This document shows, one piece after another, positions 46,291-59,156 of a stretch of DNA of 64,000 nt. The notes below the pieces were generated by a model. The model saw only the letters and a list, made by a program, of their open reading frames with translations. It had not been told where the DNA came from and did no database searches. Source of the DNA: Pinus tabuliformis (Eukaryota; Streptophyta; Pinopsida; Pinales; Pinaceae). The translations under genes and the position numbers were made by a program. The stretch lies in assembly GCA_031772625.1 (NCBI GenBank), contig CM062818.1:1277498277-1277562276 (forward strand). The letters run 5' to 3'. How positions within the stretch are numbered: position 1 is the first letter of the stretch; every line of letters starts with the position of its first letter.

Positions 46291-47110
46291 AGGATAGTAA
46301 ACTGGTGAAGGTTCCTATTCCTGTAGGTGTAAGGTTATCTGCTGAACAGTGTCCCAAGACACAAGAAGAGGAAGAGGACACGTCCCTTGTTCCATATGCA
46401 AGTGCAGTTGGTAGCCTGATGTATGCAATGGTCTGTACTAGACTAGACATTGCACATGCAGTGGGAGTATTGAGCAGGTTTATGTCAAAACCAGGGAAGG
46501 AACACTGGACAACAGTGAAGTGAGTTTTCAGGTATTTGCATGGCACTAGTGATTATGGTTTGTGCTACCAAGGAAGACCAGGATTGGACAGAGTGTTGGA
46601 TATTCATGGCTTTGTTGATGCAGACTGGGGTGGAGATCTGGATCAAAGAAGATCTACAAGTGGGTATGTGTTTAATGTATTTGGAGGTGCAGTCAGTTGG
46701 ATGAGTAAGAAACAATCTCTAGTGGCACTGTCAACTACAGAGGCATAATACATGGTAGCCACTCATGCAAGCAAGGAAGTAGTTTAGTTGCAAAGATTGT
46801 GTTCAAGTATGGGGTTAGTATAGGAAGCTATAAGGATAGACTGTGACAGCCAAAGTTCAATTTTCTTGGCAAAGAACCCCAAATATCATTCAAAGACAAA
46901 GCACATTGATGTTCAGTATCACTTTGTGAGGGATATGATAGAAGACAAAAAGGTGTTGTTGGTAAAGGTGGACACTTTGAAGAATACTGCAGATGCATTG
47001 ACAAAATCTGTGAGCTCTGAGAAGTTCTATTGGTGTAGAGAAACAATGGGTGTTTGAGGGCTGAAAAAAGGACTAAGATCTCTTGTGGCCCCCTGTGGAA
47101 AGAAAACAAC
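46290..47110 (+). pseudogene. RNase H of copia F
   Basis: LMYAMVCTRLDIAHAVGVLSRF, GFVDADWGGDLDQRRSTSGYVFNVFGGAVSWMSKKQSLVALSTTEA, then HSKTKHIDVQYHFVRDMIEDKKVLLVKVDTLKNTADALTKSV. It ends before the purine tract AACAACAAGTGGGAGAA. Confidence 0.85.
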
Positions 47111-47121
47111 AAGTGGGAGAA

Positions 47122-47637
47122 GGTTGGGTTGTGTTATATTCTTTCCACGACTAGCCCACGTAGTTAACCGAGGGGTTAGAGGGGGGCCGAATCACCCCCT
47201 TTGTTGCACCGATTATGTATTAGGTGGAGGGGGGTGGGGGGGTCACAAGGGGTTTGAGGTGTACCCGTAACCCCACTTTGTGGGGTCCGGGGTAGCGCCC
47301 CAGAAAATTTTGGTTTTGGACCCTACATTAGGTTGGGCAGACCCACCTATGGTTTTGTGCATGATTTTCGCACATGTTTTTTGGACGCAATGGTTTTCGG
47401 TCCATGGTTTTGGACGCGATGGTTTTCGGTCCATGGTATTGGATGCTTCGACATTTATAAATATGTATTGTAACATTGAAAGGAAAATAATGAAAAATCA
47501 AGCTGGTAGTCTCGGTTTTGGGATCTAGGGGAAAATCTATGTGTATATGTGTTTTATGTGTTATGCTCTTGCATTGTTTATTTTCTATGTTTTAGAATTC
47601 GTATGCAGGTAATTTCTGTATGGGGTTAAAACCTACA
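47122..47637 (+). repeat. 3' LTR of copia F
   Basis: Full-length form with the duplicated GGACGC(A/G)ATGGTTTTCGG block and G-rich tracts (47172-47186 and about 47226-47255). Confidence 0.8.
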
Positions 47638-48200
47638 AACAAGCGGTCTGGAGCCTAACAACAGTTTTGGGTTGAGTTATTAGCCCCGGAGCCTTGGTTG
47701 GACAAACCCTCTAGAGCTTGGAAGCAGTCGTGTTTTGAGTTACTAGTCCTGGAAGTCGGGTTGGAACAAATGCTCTGGAGCCCTAAAAGGCTAGGATAGA
47801 GATCAATCTGATGATTGTTTTGGTGATGCCTAACCATGAGGTGGAATCACTGTTTGATGGGTTGATGTGGATGGCCTCTAGAAGCCCTAGTTGAGTTTTT
47901 ATTGATGTGTTTTTTGAGATCCCACATTCATGCTTGGAATATGGCACAGGGGTGAATGACTAAAGAGATATTTGGCTCAACCATTCTATGGTTAGGTGGG
48001 ATGTGGAAGTCCCATCCCGGGTTTGAATTTTTCATCATTAATGAAAGGTTATTCATCCTCATATCTCTATGAGTATTATCATGGATTATATGTGGATTAT
48101 ATGGTTGTGATTTCATTGGTATTTCTATCCCTATTATGCTGGTTATTTATATGTTTTATAACAAAAACCATGGGTGGCTCTCATTATGTTCTTACTTATA

Positions 48201-49004
48201 TGTGAATGGATAATGTGTCTATGATCTAATGGTTGAATTGGAAGCTAATGTGATAAGGATACAATGGTTCACAGTGATTCTCAAATAAGTATGAGATCCC
48301 TAGACTTAATTCTTTTGTTGACACCTATAGCTTACATGTCGATGATATGTTGGATGAAATGTCTGTCATGGCTAGTAGGGATCTAGTGTAGGTATTAAAC
48401 AAGACCAAAACTGTAAGGATTGCAATTTAAACAACATCACTAAAGAGTCTATGAGTATATCATAGAAAAAGGAACTAATAGAAGCCATCTAATCATATCC
48501 AATCAAAAGAGTTTAATAGTGTAGGATCTTGAGTACTGGATCTTGGAAGAGAGGAGGACGTGGGAATGCACCAAATGTGATGCTCAATCTAGGCTAGTCT
48601 GGAATCCATCCTATGCATATGGAATCACATGTTTCATTGCTCACATTTCACATCAAAAAGGTGTGCAAAGATACTATATTGACCTTCGTGCCTCTCCATC
48701 ATTATTTTTCCCATCATGGTTTTAATTTTCTAGTACAAGAATAATACATGGAGATATTGTTTCTTGTTTCCCCTTATGTGACTTGGATCCATAATCAATT
48801 TCCCAAGCTCCTCCAAAGTTTTGAGTCAGATGTTTCATTTCGGCCTTTGGTTGCCATTGCTCCTAAATTTTTCATCTCATTATGGATGATTTCAGGGATG
48901 GTCGAATGGAAAGATTTGATGATCTCCTGATCATGCTAGTGGTCTCGTTTCTAGCCCTGAGCACCTCGACCACATCCCCTACGTCTCTGTCTCCACATAC
49001 GCTG
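48201..49004. other. Unassigned stretch between H and I
   Basis: No convincing gene. On the minus strand, near 49000-48870, a short Arg/Gly-rich piece followed by ARNETTSMIR resembles the start of a gypsy gag, which would fit sequence downstream of element I's LTR. The evidence is thin. Confidence 0.3.
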
Positions 49005-49226
49005 CCTCTACATGATGGGTAGATGATAGGTGTGTATCTTAATGAAATTACAAACACTGTCTTGAATTGAAGAACAATAAATAAAGAACTATAACTCTTT
49101 CTGCTCATGAGGCTACCTCTACATGATGGGTAGCTGATAGGTGTGTATCTTAATGAAAGTACAAACACTGTCTTGAATTGAAGAACAACAAATAAAGAAC
49201 TAGAACTCTTTCTGCTCAGGATATGA
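49005..49226. repeat. Tandem duplication, 111-bp unit, two copies
   Basis: Units start at 49005 and 49116, both with CCTCTACATGATGGGTAG...CTGTCTTGAATTGAAGAACAA, and differ at only a few bases. On the minus strand each holds CCTATCAGCTACCC, possibly a decayed primer site beside the LTR of I. Confidence 0.7.
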
Positions 49227-49249
49227 ATTGGGAGCTTTATAATTAATAA

Positions 49250-52200
49250 CACAAAAATAATCATCTCGCTCTAAAAAATCCCTTCATCAAAACCAAAAAA
49301 CTAGAGTACAAGAATCCTTGAATTTCCAATTCTCAGTGCACTTGAAACTATAGCCAAATTCTTTGTTCAAAGACCATAAGTGAATTCTCATGGAAAACAC
49401 CATAGATGAAATAGTAAACATCTACAAAATTCAATAAGGACACCCATAATTCAATTGAACCAAAGAGAGGCCCTCTCCCAACCCCCAAAAATAGCACACT
49501 AACACTGTAGTCATCAGCGCTCCAACTAAAGCCCTAGGCTATCAACCAAATTTTACATTCATTAATATGCTTAACATACCAACATACAAGACAAACATTC
49601 AACCAAGATACATTCAAAAATTTGTAAATCCTGGCAAGCATAGAGCCACCAATGGAGCAATATGACCCTACAATACTACAGGAAAATACCTGAGTCAAAA
49701 GTTGACTAATATACTCATTCCTGGAAATAAGAAACTAACTATCGAACCCAGTTATTGATTCAACTATAGATCTAGATTACCTATCAAAGATAAGACCAAC
49801 GACACAACAGATACTCGCAATAAGACTACAAATAAATAACGGGGGAATGGTCGAAGTAGAATGAAACCCCCTCTCAGATCTAAAAGCCAAGCAATTGAAC
49901 CCTTGTACCATATTTCCAACAACAAATCCAAGAAATAAGTAAATTTATATTGATAAAACTAGCAACAAAACCCCTTTGAGTAGGTCTAATTTTAACCCAT
50001 GACACAATTGTATAGCTAAAACTCCTAATAGGAGTTAGAAAATTTGTCCATCTAAGGCTACGAGACTAATAACTCATCCCAAGCTAAGGAAACATGAGAA
50101 CCAACCAAAAACCAATGAAAATAAACCAACAACATCATGGCTATCCAAGAAATGGAAAGGTTAGGCAATCCACTGTCAATCCAGGAAATCTTCCATGCCA
50201 ATGACAGATCACAACCAAGAAACTACATGCATGTGCCATGCATGCCCAAACTAGTGAGGAAAACATACATGCAACTCAGTACCTGCAAGAAAAATTGTTG
50301 TAGTGGTTGATCCCAACGCCCTGTTGCGCATTCTTGCTCTTCATTTTCCTTCTTGCTCCAAGAATCCAACTATGTCACACCCATCAAGAGTGCTCCAAGA
50401 AAACTCTAAGTATCCAAGAGTATGATAGAGAGAGAATAGAAGAGAGCTCCAAAACTGAACTGACCAAGTCCTGCCCATTTATCCTTAGAAGCCTTTTTAT
50501 TAATGAGGCCTCTATTTCTTCATTTTCCATTATTTTCCTTCATTTTCGTCCTCACATGCAACCTGTGACCTTTCACCTTCCTTTTCTCCTAATTTCCATT
50601 ATTTTCATAAATAAATGTGCGAAAATACCTTTTTTCCTCTTTAATTCCTGAGTCATTGCCTTTGCCAATTTCCTTAGCCATAAACAACCAAATGAACACC
50701 CATTAGGGTGTCTTGCCCAACATTCAACTTGAAATAAGTGTCCCAGTCATCCGTGGTTATTGTTTTTAACATTTATTATATGGAATTTTCACCAGGGTTG
50801 TTACAAAATCCTCCCCCTTGGGGGACACCATCCTCGATGTTCAATGAAACCTATAACCAATAAGACTACTGAAAATAAAACATACTACCCATGGAGCTTT
50901 ATAACATAGTTCTTTGCAGTATTTACAATGACCATATGCTAAAACATGACAAACATATCGTTTACTGGAGTTTTATAACACAACTCATTACAGTATTTAC
51001 AATAACCACATCTAAACATATTCAAACATCAAATAACCATATTGTCTATGGAGCTTTATAAATCGAGTTTGATTATTTACAATAATGTAAACATACACAT
51101 ATATATGCATATGCTCAACCAACAAATAAAAGGATACGATGTCTGCATACACAACAAGGGAATCTAGAGGTTCACACCTCCAACCTCAAAGTAATACCAG
51201 GATTCACCTCCTTTCGAGGATGTCTAGAATCTACTGCAAAGTCAAATATACTTCCAATGTCTAGTGCTATAATCCCATGCTTCTTTCCTCTTAGTGAACT
51301 ATTACCGACTCATTGTTCTAGGGCGCACTCGCAATGTGCATCTCACTCCATATGGAAATGCTCATGACCAAAACAAATCCATCTGTGGCCTTCCCTTCTC
51401 TACTACACAGTCCGTCGGGAAACTGGTCACCCCTTATGTGCAGTCACTCACCTTCCAAGTTCTAATGGCACTCGCATCTCGGGCAATCCATCCCTTGGCA
51501 AGGCTTCCTCGCATCAGAAGATATAGAAACCAAGGCATATACATCCCTGAAAACCATCATACCATTCATAGCATGCTCATGGCAATCAATGGACACTATT
51601 GGGTACCAATGTCCCACAATGGCCCTGCTCCTGAAGTGCTTTACCAACATACTGCAGCATGTTCCAATTTCTTTCATTGTTGCTACCAATTCTTGTAGTC
51701 AATTTCGACCACTCAATCAGGAATGTTCATGCATTCCTGTTCCAAGAATATAACTCCCATTAGATTAAAATAAATTGAAATAAATTCACATCATACCTCA
51801 TTGGTAGCTCTTCAATAAGGTACGCTTTCCCTTTTGTTCGCTTCCTGTCATAACAATTCAAACTAGCATATTTGACCAAATCATCATGTATAAACATATC
51901 ACATCAAGTTAGCTCAAGAACAACTCTCATATATCATATGTAATCATCATATACCATAATCATAAATCATATGCATAGTAAAACTGAAATACAATACTGA
52001 TACTTGTCCTTCATCGATCCTTACTTCTACCTTTGTTCTTTGTGATATGCACTAGATCGATTGCCACGCCTGAAAAACACCCATTGCCTTCTCCTCAACC
52101 ATGTCGAGATACATATAGTGTGTATCACACGCATGCAACCCCATACGACATCCAACACCATGCAATACATGCACCCACACCTGACATACCACACATACAT

Positions 52201-55168
52201 CTACACCTAGTGTACAACAAAAAACAATACATACTCCTACATCTGGTGTACACCACAACATAACACGTATATGTACACATTGTAGATCATAAGACATACA
52301 TCATCACATAACATGCGACACCACAAAATGCATACACATACATTCGATATACAACACATCTCAATACATGTATTACACATAGTACAACACAATAAGTACA
52401 AATTTCATGATATCACAACTACATGATGCACATACATAGTACCACATGCCCTAAACACAACATGTATGACACACACACAATACCACACCTACACCAGTAC
52501 CATATGTACAACATGTACATAGTACCACATGTACACCACACCACCTACACAACATGTGCACAACATCACATGTACATGGCGCTACCTGCGCAATGTGTAC
52601 ACAACGCCACATGTATACTACACCACTTGTACAATGTGTACATAATACCATATGTACATAGTACCACATGAATGACATGTACATGCGCGACATGTACATA
52701 GCACAACCTACACACAACACCACTTGTACAACATGTACATAGACCCACATGCACACAACACCACTTATACAATCATGCACACCAAACCATATGTACATAG
52801 CACTACATGTATGCATGCAACAACACATGTACATGGCACTCCATATCCAATATGTACATAGCATCATCTGTACACAACACCACATATCCAACACATGTAG
52901 AGCACTATATGCATACTACATTGCATATCCATCATGTACACAGTACAATATGTACACATCACTATAAATCCAACATGTACATAGCACCATCTATACCCAA
53001 CACTGAATATGCAACATTCGTACAACACTATATGTACTAACACCCTGTACATAATATTGCATAAACAACATGTACATACATTACATATGCACAATATTGC
53101 ACACGCACAATCATAACATATGCAACATGTACAACATATACAACATATGCACAACAATAATACCACAGATCTGAAACCACACTGTCCTTACCAATAATCC
53201 TTTCTTCTAGTGTCTTATTCATACTTATCCTAGCATGTCGCAGACCACACTACTTTCATCTCGTGATGTATCCCTTGGTATAGCCTGTCCATAACATAGA
53301 AATAATATAATCACATAATATCAACTCATAACCACATGATTTTGACCTCATATATTTGTCATGACTACTCTTCCCAATTGATTCCTCGTAAGACCAGGAA
53401 CCTCTTCATTTCATTTGCTTCTGTAAGCAATCATTCCTCCACAAGAATGATTCCTAATGACCCTGTCGAACAGTGACATAGATACATAGACACATACATA
53501 CATATACATAAACATTAACATAAAAGAATCATGATCAACGATGACCCTGTCAAAAAACAACGTACATACATTCATATATGCATATAATAATTAGCATAAA
53601 GCAATTATGATCACAACATAAATACTATATATCAAGGTCAAAGTTAAGAGAACTTCCTTTATTCATGCACAACATTGAGAAACACCGTTCGTAACTTAGT
53701 CAAGCCATCCAACATCTCAGGCCCATTTAATTTACCTTTTCTGTTTAGCTTTCTCCTGACTATCCTGCCATCATCCACTTACACCAATGGACCCAACCAG
53801 TCCAACTGGCTATCATAGTCTTACCCTCTGTTGTGCTTAATCATGCACAAAGTTTCATATGAATCTTTCAATAACTTTTGGCTACCACACAACTCTCCCA
53901 AACTCCATCAACTTTCCTCTTTCCCAAACAATTCCTAAGACTTATAACATAAAAGGAAATTCCAAGAAACAAAAAAGAAGACCATGAAAACAAATAGAAA
54001 TACGACACAGCAACAAAGTGGCATAGCTATGCACCAGATATACGCAAAATCACAAACCAAGCGCAACAATCGCAAAAGCCAAAAGAACAAGACTAAAAAT
54101 AGATACCATGACTCAATCCCCATGGTTCCCAAGGAAACTCACACAAAGCCTTCTTCAAGGTTTCATGGCAACCTCTCTTGCCATGCAACTGCCTGCATCA
54201 TACTACCCTAAACACATAATTGTTAGTGCATAAATAAACATAACAATACATGAGTTACCACATTTTGTTGTGCCAAGCATGTTGCTTGCAACTGAAGACA
54301 TCCACACCATCTCTCAAGGGACTCCAATATTTTGACAAATCCACCTATAACTAAAGAAGAGCTAATGTACATGTCAAGTACATGTTCATGAATATAGCAC
54401 ATATCCACATAATGTCATATGAGATTAAGGTTAGGAAGACTCCCTGTATCCAAGGCACTCATTCTTTTGGAACTAAGGTTTCCAAACATAGCCAAAGGAA
54501 TTATTTTCAAATTCCTTTCTTTTACTCTTTTTACCTTGCTACAATCGAGACTTACTATGTACTATCAAATCACCCAATTGTTAGTTATATAAACACATCA
54601 ACTCCTACCTTGTCAGGCTAATACCTAACATGTTACCCTGCAACTTCTCACACATGTCAACCACATGTTCCAATTATTAAGAAAATAATATCTACCAATT
54701 TGAGATCAACTTTTACCAAGATTAACATTCATGTCATAATTCATAGTCAACTCATAGTCCTTAGACACAATGCTACAACTGTCACCTACTATACTCAAGT
54801 ACATATCAATTGTCTCAACACATATGTGTTAGTACAATCCTCTTAAAACAAGATCATTTTGGCAAGAAACCTTATAAACACATACTCATATTATGCAATT
54901 CAGCAAACATCCAACCAACTTGCAAACATATCATGTTCAATAAATCAACTATATGACATAATAGATACCAAACACTCAAACACCAAATAGACTTCATAAT
55001 CAAACAACCAAGCACCAAATATACGACATAAGAAAACTCATACCTTAGTGTATATCAAGGGAGGCTATCTCGTCTACACAATAAAGCTAGGTTAGCAGGA
55101 TACAACTTCATAACATATCAACTCAAACATAAATCATGATACCCATAACAGTAACTAACTAACATGTT
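49250..55168 (-). mobile_element. LTR element I, inverted copy of family H
   Basis: The minus strand matches H from 36109 onward: 55168-50806 is the non-coding internal part, a purine tract follows, then an LTR starting TGTAACAACCC at 50805 and running down to perhaps 49250. The TG-rich minisatellite (53190-52040) and the three-unit repeat are present. No polyprotein. It has only about one unit of the LTR minisatellite that is amplified in H. The lower limit is uncertain. Confidence 0.55.
52040..53190. repeat. ACATGTAC-rich minisatellite-like region of I
   Basis: Inverted counterpart of 38000-39090, built from pieces such as ACCACATGTACAACATGTAC. Frames without stops on both strands are artefacts of composition. 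Confidence 0.7.
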
Positions 55169-55581
55169 CACATCATAAGCTCATAAGCATTTGTCGTTCA
55201 GGCATGAAAATCACATATGTACGATCAATCTAGATTAGTATGACACCATATCACAAATATGTTGTCCCATAATTGAATGTCACACCATAACCATCTTCAT
55301 AGGCCAATCCAACTTAGTGTGATACATATAACATGAAGACCTTCAATGTAATGAACATAACCATCTCACATATGACCAATCCAAATTACAACATCAAGAT
55401 CTCAATGCAATAACCCTAACCATCAAGTCAATAGCATATAACAACAATAAGTTATACATCATGTGCATGAACAACATATAACCTGATCATCAAGTTAAAT
55501 AACCTAAGACAACAATAGAAATGCATACCATCATAGGTTACTATGATTCATGACTATCTGAAACATATGCATATGGTTATG
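55169..55581. other. Unassigned stretch between I and G
   Basis: No gene. AT-rich, not shared with the flank of H. Contains loose repeats around CATAACCATC and ATCAAGTTAAATAACC. Confidence 0.4.
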
Positions 55582-56620
55582 TGTTACAGGGAAAAGTGTC
55601 TATATAGAACTGCTCTATCCCACTAAGGTGTGACAGCTGCCTTAGAAACAAACAGAGTAAAGCTACTTTCGTTTTTCCTTTACGAATTATAGATAGAGAG
55701 GAATAGAAAGACCAACCTCTGTCTTGCGCTAATCTCTTGATTTGATTCCTCTCTTCCTTGATAGTCTTTCGCTACTTGTTCCCTTGCACGCCCAGCTTCA
55801 CAAAGTACCTGTAAGATCACAGTAGCATAGCACTATACAAAGACATGGATCTATAATCATAAACAATCTAGGATCATATGTAAATTGACCATACAAATGC
55901 AACAAATATCAATGACACAAGAGCATGGAGGAAAACTTGAATAGCTTTTATTGATAAATAAGAAAGAGCCAACAGGAGTTACAACTAGTTGTTTTGACCT
56001 AGCATCAACCTCTCAGCAAGGAAGCCCCTCTTCACCTCATACAAAGCTTAGATCACCCAACAATCTGACGTTTGTCACAAGAAACCAACAACAATTCTTT
56101 AAAATATGAAAAATTCCAGCCTCTAGATCTCTGGGATGAGGGTCCATATATAGATATTTGTAATGGAGATGAGTCAGCTTATGATTTGATTAGTGTCTTC
56201 CCTTTGATAGTTCTTGCTTCCACTTGGAGATTGATGATCTCTTACTCATCCTTGGTCAAATTCAGAGAGGCAAGTGTCACAGGAGAAGTTTCTGGAAGCT
56301 TCCATTGCCTCTCCACCTCGTGGAATGACACTGCCATTTGTCATTTCTCTCCCATCGCACCCCATAGAAGGGCTTTTTGAAATGCAACGCACCCACACAG
56401 TGTACTTAGGTGAGATGCAATGCACTTGGCCAGTGGAGCAGCTGAAATGATCCTGTTTTGACCAATTATGAGCAGTTTTTCATGGAGAACTTCTGGGAGA
56501 AGCTGTAATCTGTTGACCTTGTTCCTTTAGGGGTTAGAACAACACTTTTAGGGACTTAGGAGCCCTTGGTTTATGGACATTTCATGCTTGGGGTTGTAGG
56601 GCCCAAAAATGTCTATAACA
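55582..56620 (-). repeat. 3' LTR of element G
   Basis: On the minus strand it begins TGTTATAGACATTTTTGGGC (56620) and ends CTGTAACA (55582), about 1039 bp. Diverged from the A LTR by perhaps 15%. TATA-like CTATATATGG (minus strand) near 56157-56148. It is preceded in element sense by AAGGGGCAAC, the family's polypurine tract. Confidence 0.75.
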
Positions 56621-57766
56621 GTTGCCCCTTAAAGCATGAGGTCGTTAATCTTTTGATGTCGGGTGAAATGATTTATTATGAGGATCTGAAGTTCTTTCAA
56701 GCTGGGAGGAGACCTGTAATAAGATACAATACAATACATTATCTTCATAATATTTTCATGATCTTGCTGAGGCGGGCATTCCCATGCTCAGTTTTATAAA
56801 TTCATTTTCATGTACATAGGACAGACAATCGTCTGAGTGTAGACTGATGATTCTGGTAGAGCCATCATCCCTTTGATTGGATGATTATCTGTGCAGCCAT
56901 GATGTACATTTGATGTCTTTATTTCCCTGAATATATATCGCAGCCCGGATGGATGAAACTAGATCCGGGGTCTTCAATCTCGTTCGATCTTCACTCGAAG
57001 TACAAGTCGATCCATGTGAAAGATGTACTGGAGTCGAACATGGAAAGACATCGCCTGATTACCAGCCAATGATGTAAGCTGTTAACAGGTGCGAGAGGAA
57101 TCACCGATAATGATAATGAACCTCAAGGTACTGCAGTACAATTCACGTGGAATGAATGAAGGACTTAGCGTCGAACACCACGCAAAATCTTTCGGTCAAA
57201 GGCCATTGATGTAAACCTGTCGCCGGAAGTGAGAAACTTGCCATTGAGGCATGCAAGCTTCAAAGTACTGAATGGGGTGTTCCTAGATCGACTTCTTGGA
57301 TAATGAGCTGATGTCGACAAGAAGCGATCCGTCACAGGAGGGCCTTAATGAATCCCACACCAATGGCACGGAACGGAGCAAATGATTTTAATGGAGGTGA
57401 AAACGATCTGGTGATATAAGGTTCAGGGTGGCGGTCATGAAAGAATGGACTATAAATGTATGGTAGTGGGTGAGACACAGGTGAATTCTCTGAATGACTT
57501 CTCTTGAACATATCGGTGACACTGACGTGATGGATTGGTAGCATTAACCCCAAATGTGGATGGTATGATGGGACCATGGTGATGTGACCGGTGAATGAAA
57601 CAACCCAACCGGACTTGGATGCAGAGTGAAAGTGTCATGTTCAAGAGCGACTTGCTACCAACAAAGTTTCTTCAAGTTTTCTTCCCAATTTTTCCCCAGT
57701 CATTGCTGACTAGTACCTCTTTATTTTTGTCAAGCTTGAGGAGGATAACATATGCTTGTTCTATAA
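56621..57766 (-). other. 3' non-coding region of G
   Basis: No gene. Matches 2257-3375 and 33790-34927 in reverse. Confidence 0.6.
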
Positions 57767-58535
57767 TTTGCCCTTCGGGCAAACCCATCGCTATGTTTTA
57801 ACGAGCCTAGCGATAGTGAAACTCGTTCTCGTCTATAGACAAGTTTGTCACTTTTAAAATTTTAACGAGTTTAATGACAAAGATAACTCGGTCCTTTTCA
57901 ATTCTAGAGAGTCTGAAAAGGAACGTAAAGGAAACTCCAAAATTTCTTTTTCGTCATCTAATCCCTTAAGTCCGAAAAAGTATAAAACAATACAGAAGGG
58001 ATGAATTTTCAATACTTTTAAGGAGCCGAACAAAACAAGCGCTCGATATTTTTGTGTAATAATCTCTCAGGTCCAAAAAGATTAAAATTTAGAGGAGAGA
58101 TAGCACTTCTGGTCACTTTAACGAGCTGGAGAGGCCAATGGCTCGGTAATCTTTTCATATTTTACGAGTCAGTTGAAAATAGCTTAAAGGAGACTCGTCT
58201 TTTGAGGAATGGGTGATAAAATGGGTAGCAACTGATTCTAGGTAAGGTTTGGAATTTTCCAATCACGGCAGCGTTACAAGGATGGCTAGTGAAATCACTC
58301 TTCGCAGCTGTTCCTCAAAATGGGTAAACAATCAAATGGAGGTGAATGATCGGCCAATGCAAAAGTGGAGGTGACGGTGCAAACATGACCAAGGATTTAA
58401 TGGCTGAAGTACTACATTCACGATGGTTATTTACCGGGGAATAGTTCATTTTTTAATGAGCTTAAACGCAGGCGGAAACATTTGCTCATGTCTTATGTTT
58501 ATTTTTTAACAAGCTTGAACTATGCGCTAAAACTG
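57767..58535 (-). repeat. Array of stem-loops (G copy)
   Basis: Same hairpins as in J1 and A, read on the minus strand. Examples are 57767-57773/57777-57783 (7 bp, 3-nt loop), 57787-57793/57808-57814 (7 bp), 57844-57850/57875-57881 (7 bp), CCTTTTCA/TGAAAAGG near 57893-57920 (8 bp) and CTTTTTCG/CGAAAAAG near 57945-57980 (8 bp). The TTTGTCA/TGACAAA stem here corresponds to TTTGTCG/CGACAAA in J1, a paired change. Confidence 0.75.
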
Positions 58536-59140
58536 CTCGATGAAATGGTCTCCTTTTTACTTTACCATAAATAGATTTGTTCTTTCAAAGATTGTACTGT
58601 ATTTTCAATTGCTTCATCAAACTAGTCAGAAATGAACAATATATGCTTGAAAAATGAGTTAGAACACTAATATTTTACTTTGAACTACGTAAAAAGTAAT
58701 GGAAAAGTGCTTTTACCTCTCATTTTACCATTTCATTTGAACTTTGGTTTGTTGGAGCTTTGGAGGTGCTTTCCCTTTTGATTTTCATCAGCTGATTTCG
58801 GGAGATTCTGTGGACAATTCTCGGCGCCGTCTGGACCAGGTAGGAGCTAAACTTGAGCTCTTTTATTTCATGCTTTCCATTTTGCATTCTGAGGTTGATT
58901 CTTGGTTTTTCTGAGCCTTTGGGGTTTGAAAAATGCGTTCTGCCTTCAGCGCACCCTCTGTGTATCGAAAGGTGCATTGGATGTTGGCCTGTCCAATGGC
59001 CATCTGACATGCAACGCACCCAGAGCACTACTGTAGGTGCGATGGGCGCAGAGAAGGAATTTTATGCACAGTTTTTGATGGAAATTTTTCCTGTTTCTTA
59101 CCAAAATCAAGATCTAACTCTTCTCTTGTTTTTTTTTCAG
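58536..59140 (+). promoter_or_regulatory. Likely promoter, leader exon and leader intron of the PMD frame
   Basis: Upstream of the PMD frame a GT-AG intron can be read on the plus strand at 58840-59140: donor ACCAG|GTAGGA, acceptor after a strong pyrimidine tract CTCTTGTTTTTTTTTCAG. The frame's ATG follows 16 bases later. ATAAATAG near 58566 could be a TATA-like signal. This supports transcription against the element's sense. Not proven. Confidence 0.45.
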
Positions 59141-59156
59141 AGATCTTTGGAGTAAG

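Larger units (their letters stand above)
41366..47637 (+). mobile_element. Copia element F (Tork/TNT1-94-like), inserted in H
   Basis: LTRs at 41366-41812 (447 bp) and 47122-47637 (516 bp); the left one lacks about 70 bp of a duplicated block. Flanks GACAA (41361-41365) and AACAA (47638-47642) form a target duplication with one change. Same family as D, with gag, protease, integrase, reverse transcriptase and RNase H in order. A TIR element is inserted at 44319-45530. LTR divergence is near 7% by eye. About ten breaks. Confidence 0.9.
36109..48200 (+). mobile_element. LTR element H, largely non-coding, split by copia F
   Basis: Visible as 36109-41365 plus 47638 to about 48200. It has a purine tract AAAGGGGAGGGTTT and an LTR beginning TGTAACAACCC at 40411, as in plant gypsy elements. 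No polyprotein is recognisable in the 4.3 kb before the LTR. The same sequence occurs inverted at 55168-50050 (element I), perhaps 85-88% similar by eye, so it is a repeat family and not single-copy DNA. It resembles a large retrotransposon derivative without coding capacity. Left limit and LTR right limit are uncertain. Confidence 0.55.

Noticed and set aside
36109-55168. Reading the H/I inverted pair as one recent segmental inverted duplication
   Set aside because: The arms differ noticeably, the flanks are not shared (35974-36108 against 55169-55581), and H ends in an LTR at its own place. Two separate insertions of one family fit better.
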